From contig JAZRDR010000010.1 of assembly GCA_045660445.1 (NCBI GenBank), forward strand, positions 1 to 64,000: a stretch of DNA of 64,000 bases, written 5' to 3'. Positions within the stretch are counted from its first letter, which is position 1. Each line of letters starts with the position of its first letter. Below are positions 33,490-42,089 of the stretch, in pieces. The notes under the pieces were generated by a model. That model was not told the origin of the DNA and did not search any database. It saw only the letters and a list, made by a program, of their open reading frames with translations. The stretch is from Faeciplasma sp045660445 (lineage in GTDB: Bacteria; Bacillota; Clostridia; Oscillospirales; Ruminococcaceae). The translations under genes were made by a program, and so were the position numbers.

Positions 33490-35447
33490 ACAAAACCATT
33501 CGAATAGCTGATTCTGCCGGATTTTGCTTTGGTGTTGATAGAGCCGTTAAGCTTGCATACGACAATTCAAGTTCGGATTCAAACGTATACACGTTCGGAC
33601 CGCTTATTCACAATCCCGATGTTGTAAAAGATCTTGAATCGCATGGAATATATGTTATAAATGATTTTGACTGTGTAAATGCAAATGATGTTGTTATAAT
33701 CCGTTCTCACGGAGTTGGACAATCGGTTTATGATACACTTAGCGAAAAGGGTGCAAAGATCATCGATGCAACTTGCCCATTCGTCGCAAAGATACATTCG
33801 ATCGTTAAAGAACGCTCGGAAGCAGGGGACATGATCCTGATTGCAGGTGATAAAACTCATCCGGAGGTTGAGGGGATATGCGGTCACTGCAAAAATGAGC
33901 ACCATGTTTTCGCTGATTCGGAAGAGTTTGTGGAACTTATGAGAAAAAATTATGAAAATTGCAAAAAAGGTGTTGCAATTCTTTCACAAACGACTTATAA
34001 TATAAAAATGTGGGAAAAGTGCATTCAAGCGGCGAAGATGTTCCCAAATGCAAAAGTGTACAACACTGTTTGCTACGCAACTTCTAAGCGACAGACAGAA
34101 ACACTCGAACTGTCAAAAGAATGTGATGTTATGATAATTGTTGGCGGGCGGTCAAGCTCGAATACAAAAAAGCTTTATGACATCTGTTCAAAAAACACTC
34201 GGTGCATTCTTGTTGAAAACGCCGCCGAACTTTCTGACTATGACTTTTCCTGCGCGAGATCCGTTGGGATCTCTGCCGGCGCATCAACTCCGGCGTATAT
34301 CATTAAGGAGGTACAGAAAACCATGACTGAAATTCTGACAAATGAAGAGGAGTTCAACTTTGAAGAAGCGCTTGAACAGACCTTCAAAAAAATATATACC
34401 GGAAAGAGAGTAAGCGGCATAGTAACTGCTGTTAACAGCACTGAAGTTATCGTTGATATCGGCACTAAGCACACCGGATATATTCCTTCATCAGAGCTTT
34501 CCAACGACCCCACAGCTAAGGCTAATGAGGTTGTAAGCGTCGGCGATGAGATCGACGTAATCGTAACCAAGATCAACGACGTAGAGGGTATCGTAACTCT
34601 CTCCAAGAAGCAGGTCGATGCTCAGAAGGGCTATGACGACGTTAAGAAGGCTGCTGAAGACGGCTCCGTACTTACCGGCGTTGTAACCAACGTTATCAAG
34701 GGCGGCGTTATCGTTGTTTGCAACGGTATGCGTGTATTCGTTCCCGCTTCCCAGACAGGCGTTAAGGTTGACGGCAATCTCGAAACTCTTCTCAAGCAGA
34801 CTGTTAGCTTCAAGGTAATCGAAGTTAACGAGCAGAGAAAGAGAGCTGTTGGTTCCATCAGAAAGGTAGCTCAGGAAGAAAGAGCTGCTAAGAGAGCTCA
34901 GTTCTTCGGAACTTGTGAAGTTGGCCAGACTGTTACAGGCGAAGTTAAGTCCATCACTGATTACGGCGTATTCGTTGACATCGGCGGAGTTGACGGCCTT
35001 GTAAGAAAGCTTGATCTCACTTGGGCAAGAATTAAGCACCCCAGCGAAGTAGTTTCTGTTGGCGACAAGATCGAAGTTACCATCAAGGATATCGACAAGG
35101 AAACCGGCAAGGTAAGCCTTACTTACAAGAACCAGGCTGAAAATCCTTGGGAAATCTTCAAGAACAACTACGAGCTTGGCCAGACTGTTGAAGCTAAGAT
35201 CGTTTCTATCACCAGCTTTGGTGCATTCGCTCAGATCATTCCCGGCATCGATGGTCTTATCCACATTTCTCAGATCGCTGATCAGAGAGTTAACAATGTT
35301 GCTGACTTCTTGACTGTTGGTCAGGTAGTTGAAGCTAAGATCACTGAATGCGACCTTGACAAGAAGCGCGTAAGCCTTTCTATGAGAGCTTTGCTTCCTG
35401 TTTCTGAGGAAGTAGTTGAAGAAGCTACCGAAGAAGTTGCTGAATAA
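33486..35447 (+). CDS. ispH-rpsA: Fusion of IspH (HMBPP reductase) and ribosomal protein S1
   Basis: Residues 1-279 are IspH, the last MEP-pathway enzyme, which makes IPP and DMAPP. The three [4Fe-4S] cysteines lie in GFCFGVDRA (Cys14), DATCPFV and NTVCYATSKRQ. From about residue 300 there are four S1 RNA-binding domains (starts near 305, 392, 480 and 565) and an acidic tail (EEVVEEATEEVAE). This fusion is known in Clostridia. Codon use changes from average to strongly biased (AAG, GAA, GCT, GTT) after the junction. A good internal SD and in-frame ATG at codon 280 may also give free S1 (see separate entry). A terminator follows. Confidence 0.96.
   Translation: MNKTIRIADSAGFCFGVDRAVKLAYDNSSSDSNVYTFGPLIHNPDVVKDLESHGIYVINDFDCVNANDVVIIRSHGVGQSVYDTLSEKGAKIIDATCPFVAKIHSIVKERSEAGDMILIAGDKTHPEVEGICGHCKNEHHVFADSEEFVELMRKNYENCKKGVAILSQTTYNIKMWEKCIQAAKMFPNAKVYNTVCYATSKRQTETLELSKECDVMIIVGGRSSSNTKKLYDICSKNTRCILVENAAELSDYDFSCARSVGISAGASTPAYIIKEVQKTMTEILTNEEEFNFEEALEQTFKKIYTGKRVSGIVTAVNSTEVIVDIGTKHTGYIPSSELSNDPTAKANEVVSVGDEIDVIVTKINDVEGIVTLSKKQVDAQKGYDDVKKAAEDGSVLTGVVTNVIKGGVIVVCNGMRVFVPASQTGVKVDGNLETLLKQTVSFKVIEVNEQRKRAVGSIRKVAQEERAAKRAQFFGTCEVGQTVTGEVKSITDYGVFVDIGGVDGLVRKLDLTWARIKHPSEVVSVGDKIEVTIKDIDKETGKVSLTYKNQAENPWEIFKNNYELGQTVEAKIVSITSFGAFAQIIPGIDGLIHISQIADQRVNNVADFLTVGQVVEAKITECDLDKKRVSLSMRALLPVSEEVVEEATEEVAE
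34305..34325 (+). promoter_or_regulatory. Internal ribosome-binding site at the IspH/S1 junction
   Basis: AAGGAGGT (34305-34312) lies 11 bases (counted from GGAGG) before an ATG (34323-34325) that is in frame with the fusion and corresponds to Met280, right where IspH ends. This would allow separate translation of S1 at ribosomal-protein levels. The bases also encode Lys-Glu-Val, so chance is possible. Confidence 0.55.
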
Positions 35448-35463
35448 TTCATTTTTAGCAATA

Positions 35464-35497
35464 AACGGCACGGATATTATTCTGTGCCGTTTTTTTT
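35464..35497 (+). terminator. Terminator after ispH-rpsA
   Basis: Stem AACGGCAC (35464-35471) with GTGCCGTT (35484-35491), extended by GGA/TCT, then a seven-T tract ending at 35497. Confidence 0.9.
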
Positions 35498-35529
35498 ATT
35501 AAAGTTTGATTACAGATTTAACTTTCCTC

Positions 35530-35558
35530 TTAACAAATGAGAATTTATGTGATATAAT
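35530..35558 (+). promoter_or_regulatory. Promoter of the PBP1A gene
   Basis: TTAACA (35530-35535), a 17-base spacer and TATAAT (35553-35558). Confidence 0.75.
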
Positions 35559-35613
35559 ACTAGTTAACATATGCTCAAACACTGTCATCTGATCCTTGAA
35601 AGGAGTGTATAGC

Positions 35614-37950
35614 TTGAACAACTTTAAAGAAAAGTTTAGAAAGTTTAAGAGAATCGTTAAGACGATATTTAAACCCATAAAGAAGCTTGCTGGAACCGTG
35701 GCCATCGCTGCGATATGTATTCTTATGGTGTGCGTAATATCTGTTACGGTAATTGGTTCAGCATTAACTGTATATATTGTAAATCTTATGAGTGAAACTT
35801 CAGAGGTTAAGCTTGATGATATCTCCTCGAGCTACACCACATATGTCTACGCTAAGAGTGGCAACGACTGGATAACATATGATCTCATATCTAACGAAGG
35901 TGAAAAGAGAATCTGGGCAAACCTTGAACAGATTCCTCAGCACGTTCGAGATGCATTTATATACTCCGAGGATGAACGCTTTAACAGTCACGACGGTGTT
36001 GACTTTTACGGTACCTTTGTTGCTGTAATCGAAACTCTTATGGGCGATACCAGAGGTGGCTCAACTATCACTCAGCAGACTGTTAAAAACCTCACGGGAG
36101 ATAAAGCCGACTCTTTGGACTCCGAAGGTATCGGTAGAAAGATCAGAGAGATCTATCGTGCCGTACAGCTTGAAAAAGACTATTCAAAGGACGATATTTT
36201 AGAGGCTTATCTTAATCTTGTTCCTTTAAACAATAATATCTACGGCGTTCAGGCTGCAGCAAACTACTATTTTAATAAAGATGTCAATCAGCTTTCAATT
36301 GCTGAGGCTGCCTGCATCGCTGCAATCACCAAAAGCCCTGTTGCGAACGACCCTATTGATTACCCTGAAAAGAATTTAGAGCGAAGAACTTATATTTTAA
36401 GCAAAATGCTTGAATTTGGCGCTATTTCTACAGAGGAGCATGATGCTGCATTAGCTGAAGAACTTAAGCTTATAGGAAGCATGGTATATACAAAACTTGA
36501 TGACAACACCATGATCGATTCAAGTGCAGTTTCTGCTTATGATAACTTCGATTCTGTTTCCTCTTACTATGTCGATGCCGCTTTGTATCAGGCTATTAAT
36601 ATATTTATGGAATATTACGGCCTTAGCTGGGACGATGCGTATACAAAGCTTCGAAGCGGCGGTTACGAGATCTATACCTGTGTGGACCTTGATATTCAAA
36701 AAGAGTTGGAAGCAAAATATCTTGACTTGTACACCTTCTCCGAAACCGGTAGTGAGGAAATACCTCAAAGTGCATTTATCTGCATGGACTATAATGGCAG
36801 AGTTTTAGGTGTTGTTGGGGGTGTTGGTGAGAAAACGAGCCCTCTTTGTCTTAACCGAGCAACAATGTCAACTCGTCAGCCGGGTTCTTGTATCAAGCCC
36901 TTGGCATCATATGCTTTGGCTGTTGACAGAGACATGATAACATGGTCTACTCAGTTCTTGGACGTTCCTCTCCTTATCGAGGATTCATCCTCCGAAAACG
37001 GATATCTTGTTTGGCCCAGAAACTATTCTACAAGCGGTGCATATACAACTTCTTGGTCGAAGGAGTATAACTTCTCGTTCCAGTGCTTGCAGCGCTCACT
37101 TAATACAACTTCCGCTCAACTTGTTGAAATGATCTCTCCCAGTGAATGTTTCGAATTTTTGTATTATAGATTGCATTTAAACGGCTTGACTTTATACCAA
37201 AACGGAAGAACGGACATTGCTCGTTCTCCGATGTCTGTTGGCGCTTTAACAAACGGCACCACATTGCAGGATGTTACAGCCGCATATCAGATGTTTGGCA
37301 ACGGCGGAAAATACTATGAATCAACATTTATTTCAAAGATTTTGGATAACACGGGCGAAACAGTTTATCAGCACACCTTCCTTGGCGATCAGGTTCTTGA
37401 CGAAAGCTCTGCTTACGTTATGAACAGAATGCTTGAGACTGTTGTCACTTCTTCACGAGGCACCGGTAGAAACGCCCGCCTTGAAAATGTTGAGCTTATA
37501 GCTAAAACCGGTACAACTCAGGATTGGAACGACCTTTGGTTTGTAGGATGTACTCCTGAATATGTAACAGGTCTTTGGATCGGCCATGACATACCCAAGG
37601 AGATAGATACTACTTCGTGTTATGGCTCGTCTGATATGTGGAAAAATATCTTTGGCGATATTGCTGATTCTTCCGAAATCACAGAGTTTACATCAACTAT
37701 AACAGTTGTAAAGCGCGATTATTGCGAGGATACAGGACTTATCGCGGGAAGTAACTGTAAAAATACCGGAACCGGTTATTACAAGCGCACAAATATTCCC
37801 GCAACCTGTGCTGGCGAGCATATAGCTGAAGAACTAGACACTGAAAACACGATCGTTATCGTAACCGAGGGTGTTGATACATTACATTACGAAGAGCTCA
37901 CCGGAAATAAATATGCTTATGTAATGGATCTTATAAGAAAACTTAATTAA
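35614..37950 (+). CDS. Class A penicillin-binding protein (PBP1A family)
   Basis: A bifunctional peptidoglycan polymerase and cross-linker. The 778-residue protein has a basic cytoplasmic start, one membrane helix (about 25-55), and a GT51 transglycosylase domain with EDERFNSHDGVD (catalytic Glu near 119) and RGGSTITQQTVKNL. The transpeptidase domain has SCIK (near 425, nucleophile Ser), SLN (near 495) and KTGTT (near 631). All catalytic motifs are intact. The start is TTG 35614, 8 bases after AAAGGAG (35599-35605). A TTG at 35596 precedes that site and is not likely. It acts outside the membrane and uses lipid II on the carrier made by UppS. Confidence 0.95.
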   Translation: MNNFKEKFRKFKRIVKTIFKPIKKLAGTVAIAAICILMVCVISVTVIGSALTVYIVNLMSETSEVKLDDISSSYTTYVYAKSGNDWITYDLISNEGEKRIWANLEQIPQHVRDAFIYSEDERFNSHDGVDFYGTFVAVIETLMGDTRGGSTITQQTVKNLTGDKADSLDSEGIGRKIREIYRAVQLEKDYSKDDILEAYLNLVPLNNNIYGVQAAANYYFNKDVNQLSIAEAACIAAITKSPVANDPIDYPEKNLERRTYILSKMLEFGAISTEEHDAALAEELKLIGSMVYTKLDDNTMIDSSAVSAYDNFDSVSSYYVDAALYQAINIFMEYYGLSWDDAYTKLRSGGYEIYTCVDLDIQKELEAKYLDLYTFSETGSEEIPQSAFICMDYNGRVLGVVGGVGEKTSPLCLNRATMSTRQPGSCIKPLASYALAVDRDMITWSTQFLDVPLLIEDSSSENGYLVWPRNYSTSGAYTTSWSKEYNFSFQCLQRSLNTTSAQLVEMISPSECFEFLYYRLHLNGLTLYQNGRTDIARSPMSVGALTNGTTLQDVTAAYQMFGNGGKYYESTFISKILDNTGETVYQHTFLGDQVLDESSAYVMNRMLETVVTSSRGTGRNARLENVELIAKTGTTQDWNDLWFVGCTPEYVTGLWIGHDIPKEIDTTSCYGSSDMWKNIFGDIADSSEITEFTSTITVVKRDYCEDTGLIAGSNCKNTGTGYYKRTNIPATCAGEHIAEELDTENTIVIVTEGVDTLHYEELTGNKYAYVMDLIRKLN

Positions 37951-37961
37951 AGGAACTGATA

Positions 37962-39086
37962 TTGTATATGAGCGAAATTATACGCTTGTGCTGTCCTTGT
38001 CATTTCGGTCTTGAGAGCGTTTTAAGCTTCGAGATCAAAAAGATAGGCGGCGAAAACCTGACTGTGTCCGACGGAAGAATATCTTTTGACGGCGATTTTT
38101 CAATGATTGCAAAAGCAAATATTTGTTTAGCTACTGCCGAGCGCGTATTGATCGAGCTTGGTTCATTCACTGCTAAAACATTCGAGGATCTTTTTCAAGG
38201 CGTTAAGGCTTTACCGCTTGAGCGATATATCGGTAAATACGACGCTTTTCCCGTTAAGGGACACTCATTAAAATCTGCACTTCACAGCATTCCTGACTGT
38301 CAGTCGATAATTAAAAAAGCTGCTGTCGAACGCCTGAAAAGTGTTTACGGAATCAATTATTTTGATGAGACAGGCGCGCTTTGTCAGATACAATTTAATA
38401 TTTTGAAGGATGTATGTACGGTATATTTGGATACTACAGGCGCAGGCTTACACAAGAGGGGATATCGCAAGAACTCTAATGAAGCTCCGATTAAAGAGAC
38501 TCTTGCTGCGGGAATTATCGATCTTGCCCATGTAAGAACAGATTCTATTGTAATAGATCCAATGTGCGGAAGCGGCACTTTTATAATCGAATCTGCATAT
38601 AAGTCGATGAGAGTAGCACCCGGCCTTCGCCGCAGATTTGTAGCTCAATCTTGGAGCTGTATCCCCGAGAATGTCTGGAACGATGCTAGAAGCGAAGCCC
38701 TTGATTCGATAAACAAAGAATCACAGTTTAAAGCATTCGGAAGCGATATCGACTTTAAGGCCGTTGAACTGTCAAAGTCTAACGCTAAAATGGCAGGAGT
38801 AGCTCCAAGGATCACTGTTTCACACGCCGATATAAGCGATTATAAGCCGATCGACGGAGCAATAACTGTTTGCAACCCTCCATACGGCGAGCGTATGCTT
38901 GAAATCAAGGAAGCTGAAGAACTGTATAAAAAGATGGGCCAAGTTTTCTGTCCGTCAAGGAATAATCCCTGTTATATAATCTCGCCTCACGAGAATTTTG
39001 AAACTCTGTTTGGCAAGAAAGCTGATAAAAAGCGCAAACTGTATAACGGGATGCTTAAATGCCAACTTTATATGTATTTTAATTAA
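37962..39086 (+). CDS. THUMP-domain class I SAM RNA methyltransferase (RlmL/UPF0020-like)
   Basis: About 50 N-terminal residues (RLCCPCHFGLESVLSFEIKKIG) lead into a THUMP RNA-binding domain. The methyltransferase domain has DPMCGSGTFIIE (SAM site), FGSDIDFKAVELSK and the N6/N2-guanine motif VCNPPYGERM. Relatives modify 23S rRNA guanine or tRNA. At 374 residues it is the single-domain Firmicutes form, not the long RlmKL. The start is uncertain: TTG 37962 has AGGA 7 bases upstream, while ATG 37968 is 13 bases away. It follows the PBP1A gene by 11 bases. Confidence 0.92.
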   Translation: MYMSEIIRLCCPCHFGLESVLSFEIKKIGGENLTVSDGRISFDGDFSMIAKANICLATAERVLIELGSFTAKTFEDLFQGVKALPLERYIGKYDAFPVKGHSLKSALHSIPDCQSIIKKAAVERLKSVYGINYFDETGALCQIQFNILKDVCTVYLDTTGAGLHKRGYRKNSNEAPIKETLAAGIIDLAHVRTDSIVIDPMCGSGTFIIESAYKSMRVAPGLRRRFVAQSWSCIPENVWNDARSEALDSINKESQFKAFGSDIDFKAVELSKSNAKMAGVAPRITVSHADISDYKPIDGAITVCNPPYGERMLEIKEAEELYKKMGQVFCPSRNNPCYIISPHENFETLFGKKADKKRKLYNGMLKCQLYMYFN

Positions 39087-39090
39087 TAAA

Positions 39091-39118
39091 AAGCCGAGAG
39101 GTTCATCCCTCTCGGCTT
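39091..39118. terminator. Bidirectional terminator between methyltransferase gene and mtaB
   Basis: A perfect 11-bp stem, AAGCCGAGAGG (39091-39101) with CCTCTCGGCTT (39108-39118). A/T-rich flanks lie on both sides. Confidence 0.85.
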
Positions 39119-39121
39119 AAA

Positions 39122-40417
39122 TTATTTCACAATATCACCGTATACAAATCCATTTCCGATATTTGTAACAAGAACACGGGCATTCTTTCGCCACATTGTA
39201 TCTGTAAAGCGTTCAACCTTAACAAGCACATAGTTTGCGGTGTGCCCCTGATGATAGCTGTTGTTTCTTTCTCTTTCAAATAAAACGTCAAATTCCTTGC
39301 CGACCATGTTGGCGAGAAATTCCTGTTCACTTTGTTTAACGGCTTGTGTCATAAGCTTTGCGCGTTCTTCCTTTATTTTGTTTGGAATTTGATCCTCCCG
39401 TTTAGCGGCAATGGTTCCATCACGCCTTGAATATGGAAAAACATGTGCTTGTGCAAAACCGATGGACTTAACAAACTCTAATGATTCGTTGAAGTCCTCA
39501 TCAGTCTCACCCGGAAAACCAACCATGATGTCAGTAGTGATAGAACAATCTTTGAAATGAGACCTTAGAATCGAAACGAGTGTAAAGTATTCTTCCTTGT
39601 CATACATTCTCCTCATTTCTTTTAACGTTTTATCACAACCGCTTTGCAGCGAAAGGTGAAAATGAGGGCAAAGTGTATCACACTTAGCAAGTCTTGAAAT
39701 AATATCCTCTGTTAAAAGCTCGGGTTCGATCGAACCAAGTCTCACTCTTTTAGCTCCGCTTGTTAAGCAGACTCTTTCAACCGCATCAGCAATGTTTATG
39801 TCACCTAAATCCTGACCATAGCAACTCAGATTGATTCCAACCAATACTAATTCAGAATGAGTTCTTGCCAAAACCTTTGCTTCCGTTTCAATATCATCAA
39901 GAGATTTCGAGCGTATCCTTCCTCTTGCGTAGGGAATGATGCAATAAGAACAGAATCTGTCGCATCCGTCTTGGATTTTGATTATTGCGCGCGTCTTGCC
40001 GGCGTTGCCGTGGTTAGACATTCTTTCAAAAACTTCGCCCTTCTTGTGCTTGCCTACTTGATAAGTCTTTTCTTTGTTTATCAGATATTCATTTATAATT
40101 TCTGCAATCTTCGTTTTTCCGCTTGTGCCGATGATTATATCTGCCTCGGGAAGTATTTCCTTTGGATTTTTAAGAACCTGTGTATAGCAACCGCATACAA
40201 CAATGATACCGTTTTTATTTTCCCTCCTGATTTTATGAACAAGCTGTCTAAGCTTGAGATCAGCTTGGGAGGTAACGGTACAAGAATTGATTATGTAAAT
40301 GTCCGCCTGAGTGATATCATTTACAGTTTTAAAACTGCGTACTTCCAAAGTCTCGCGGATATTTTCAGTCTCATATTGGTTCACTTTACAGCCAAACGTA
40401 TGGTAATATACAAACAT
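39122..40417 (-). CDS. mtaB: tRNA t6A37 methylthiotransferase MtaB
   Basis: Adds a methylthio group to t6A37 of tRNA reading ANN codons. The 431-residue protein has the three-part build: an N-terminal UPF0004 domain with cluster cysteines (FGCKVNQYE, NSCTVTSQAD, VVCGCYTQ), a radical SAM domain with CDRFCSYCIIPYARGR, and a C-terminal TRAM-like region (about 365-430). LGSIEPELL and HFHLSLQSGCDKTL are typical of the family. It is the only minus-strand gene between 22.4 kb and the right end apart from the partial one at the edge. Confidence 0.95.
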   Translation of the reverse strand: MFVYYHTFGCKVNQYETENIRETLEVRSFKTVNDITQADIYIINSCTVTSQADLKLRQLVHKIRRENKNGIIVVCGCYTQVLKNPKEILPEADIIIGTSGKTKIAEIINEYLINKEKTYQVGKHKKGEVFERMSNHGNAGKTRAIIKIQDGCDRFCSYCIIPYARGRIRSKSLDDIETEAKVLARTHSELVLVGINLSCYGQDLGDINIADAVERVCLTSGAKRVRLGSIEPELLTEDIISRLAKCDTLCPHFHLSLQSGCDKTLKEMRRMYDKEEYFTLVSILRSHFKDCSITTDIMVGFPGETDEDFNESLEFVKSIGFAQAHVFPYSRRDGTIAAKREDQIPNKIKEERAKLMTQAVKQSEQEFLANMVGKEFDVLFERERNNSYHQGHTANYVLVKVERFTDTMWRKNARVLVTNIGNGFVYGDIVK

Positions 40418-40474
40418 TTTCTATCTTCCTTTCACATCAATTTTAGCACATATCTATAAACTTGTAAATTACTA

Positions 40475-40503
40475 TTGACAGCTTATTTTTTAATTGCTAT
40501 ATT
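40475..40503 (+). promoter_or_regulatory. Promoter of the HPr-like gene
   Basis: TTGACA (40475-40480), a 17-base spacer and TATATT (40498-40503). Confidence 0.8.
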
Positions 40504-40508
40504 AAAGC

Positions 40509-40522
40509 TGACATAAGTGTCA
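40509..40522. promoter_or_regulatory. Inverted repeat at the HPr-like gene's transcription start
   Basis: TGACA-TAAG-TGTCA is a perfect 5-bp inverted repeat with a 4-base spacer, placed at about +1 relative to the promoter. It would suit a repressor site. The regulator is unknown. Confidence 0.4.
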
Positions 40523-40546
40523 ATAAAGATTTGGAGGTTTTTATAA

Positions 40547-40777
40547 ATGAAAAAGGTAACTATCAAGCTTGGCACAATTAACGACGTTAAGGATTTTGTG
40601 AACGTTGTTGCTCTTTGCGATTATGATGTAGATCTCGTTTCCGGCAGATACGCTATCGATGCTAAATCCATTATGGGTATCTTCAGCCTTGACCTTTCTA
40701 AGCCTGTTGAACTCCATGCACATGTTGATGACTGCGATGAATTCTTGGAAAAGATCGAAAAGTTCATTATCGACTAA
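40547..40777 (+). CDS. HPr-like protein lacking the phosphocarrier histidine
   Basis: The 76-residue product has the HPr fold length and the strongly conserved Ser46 region (AKSIMGIFSLDL, Ser41 here). Aligned to Bacillus HPr, however, the active-site His15-Ala-Arg-Pro becomes Thr10-Ile-Asn-Asp. It therefore cannot carry PTS phosphate but could still be phosphorylated on serine, as Bacillus Crh is. Codon use is strongly biased, suggesting abundance. The SD GGAGG ends 10 bases before ATG 40547. No PTS gene or HPr kinase is in view. Confidence 0.85.
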   Translation: MKKVTIKLGTINDVKDFVNVVALCDYDVDLVSGRYAIDAKSIMGIFSLDLSKPVELHAHVDDCDEFLEKIEKFIID

Positions 40778-40790
40778 TTCGTCAATCGAT

Positions 40791-40817
40791 GACCGACCTA
40801 AAAAGTCGGTCTTTTTT
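40791..40817 (+). terminator. Terminator of the HPr-like gene
   Basis: A 7-bp stem (GACCGAC 40791-40797 with GTCGGTC 40805-40811), then six T. Confidence 0.85.
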
Positions 40818-40863
40818 ATTTTTACAAGCATAAACTCCTATATGATCAAAAAGGAGTTATGCC

Positions 40864-41985
40864 ATGAAAAAGTTTTTATCTATATTTTTAGCGATTTTGC
40901 TGTTAATGATACCAACGGTTATACATGCTGACGACACCATTCCGTATTCTTATGTACTAATGGAGGGCTCGACCTCAACACTTCTATATTCCGACAACGG
41001 AAATGCTTTCTACAGACCTTTTCACAGTGCAAAGCTGATGACGCTTTTGCTTACAGTTGAAGCTATTTATCGTGGCGAATTATCTTATGATTCAATAGTA
41101 ACAGTATCTGCAAATGCTAATTCACAACAAGGTGCACAGATATGGCTTTCTGTTGGCGAGGAAATATCAGTTCACGAGCTTATTCTTGCTATAACCGTTG
41201 GCAATGCAAACGATGCGTCAATTGCACTTGCCGAGGCCGTTTGCAAGTCAGAGGATGACTTTTTGCGCCTTATGAACAAAAGAGCCAAAGAACTTGGGAT
41301 GATAAACACAAAATATGCTGATGTTACAGGGCTTTCTTATAACGGGACGACAACAGCCTGCGATATCGCAATTTTAGCAAGTGAGCTTACTAAATACGAT
41401 GAGCTATCAGAGTATTTCAACACATGGCTAACATATGTGCGCAACGGCCAAACTCAGCTTGTAAATACAAACCGGCTTATAAAGTCGTACATTCCTCTGA
41501 CCGGTATGAAGGCATATTACGGTGACGATTGCTTAAACTGTCTGATTGCAACAGCACAAAAAGACGGACTTACGATGGTGTGTGTTATTGTGGGAGAACC
41601 TGATGAATACGAGCGCTTCTCAACGGCAAGAGATAAGCTCAACGCAGGATTTTCGTCATACTCTCTTTATAAACTCAAGCGAGATAAATTTATTTGCGAG
41701 GATGTAGCGATATCAAAGGGCGTTGATAATTCTGTCAAAACGCGGCTTGGCGATATCTCATCATTTGTTATCAGAAAGAGCAGGGAAGAGGATATCGAAA
41801 TTTCTGCTGAATACTATGATGATCTGGTAGCTCCTATATATGAGGGTTCAGAGGTAGGAAGATTTATATTTACGATAGATGATGAAGAGATTTTTTCACT
41901 TCCTATAGTTGCATCACACGATGTTAAAAAGCGCAGTTTTTTCAGCTCGTTTGCTAAGCTTCTGCGCGAGATATTCTCAATGTAA
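40864..41985 (+). CDS. DacA-like D-Ala-D-Ala carboxypeptidase homologue with all catalytic motifs lost
   Basis: A signal peptide (residues 1-22, ending VIHA) leads into a PBP5/DacF-like fold with clear alignment (WLSVGEEISVHELI, NDASIALAEAV, KRAKELGMINTKYADVTGL, NTNRLI, CLIATAQKDG). The SxxK motif is HSAK (His54 in place of the nucleophile Ser), SxN is NAN (114-116) and KTG is KAY (216-218). Catalysis by the usual route is therefore not possible. The C-terminal beta domain and an amphipathic tail helix (FAKLLREIFSM) remain, so it may bind peptidoglycan or regulate another enzyme at the outer membrane face. ATG 40864 has AAAGGAG. No promoter is obvious beyond readthrough. Confidence 0.88.
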   Translation: MKKFLSIFLAILLLMIPTVIHADDTIPYSYVLMEGSTSTLLYSDNGNAFYRPFHSAKLMTLLLTVEAIYRGELSYDSIVTVSANANSQQGAQIWLSVGEEISVHELILAITVGNANDASIALAEAVCKSEDDFLRLMNKRAKELGMINTKYADVTGLSYNGTTTACDIAILASELTKYDELSEYFNTWLTYVRNGQTQLVNTNRLIKSYIPLTGMKAYYGDDCLNCLIATAQKDGLTMVCVIVGEPDEYERFSTARDKLNAGFSSYSLYKLKRDKFICEDVAISKGVDNSVKTRLGDISSFVIRKSREEDIEISAEYYDDLVAPIYEGSEVGRFIFTIDDEEIFSLPIVASHDVKKRSFFSSFAKLLREIFSM

Positions 41986-42026
41986 AGAAAAATCAAATTT
42001 TGTCACTTAATTTTTATCAAAATTCC

Positions 42027-42055
42027 TTGCAATATTGTCCGATTCATGCTAAAAT
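42027..42055 (+). promoter_or_regulatory. Promoter of pgi
   Basis: TTGCAA (42027-42032), a 17-base spacer and TAAAAT (42050-42055). This places transcription start near 42062 and excludes the long in-frame extension to 42000. Confidence 0.75.
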
Positions 42056-42089
42056 ACTATTACAAATAATAAGAGAGGATATGACGTGT

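Noticed and set aside
34491..35471. 326-codon open frame antisense to the S1 part of ispH-rpsA
   Set aside because: Same codon-bias effect; it runs into the terminator hairpin of the real gene.
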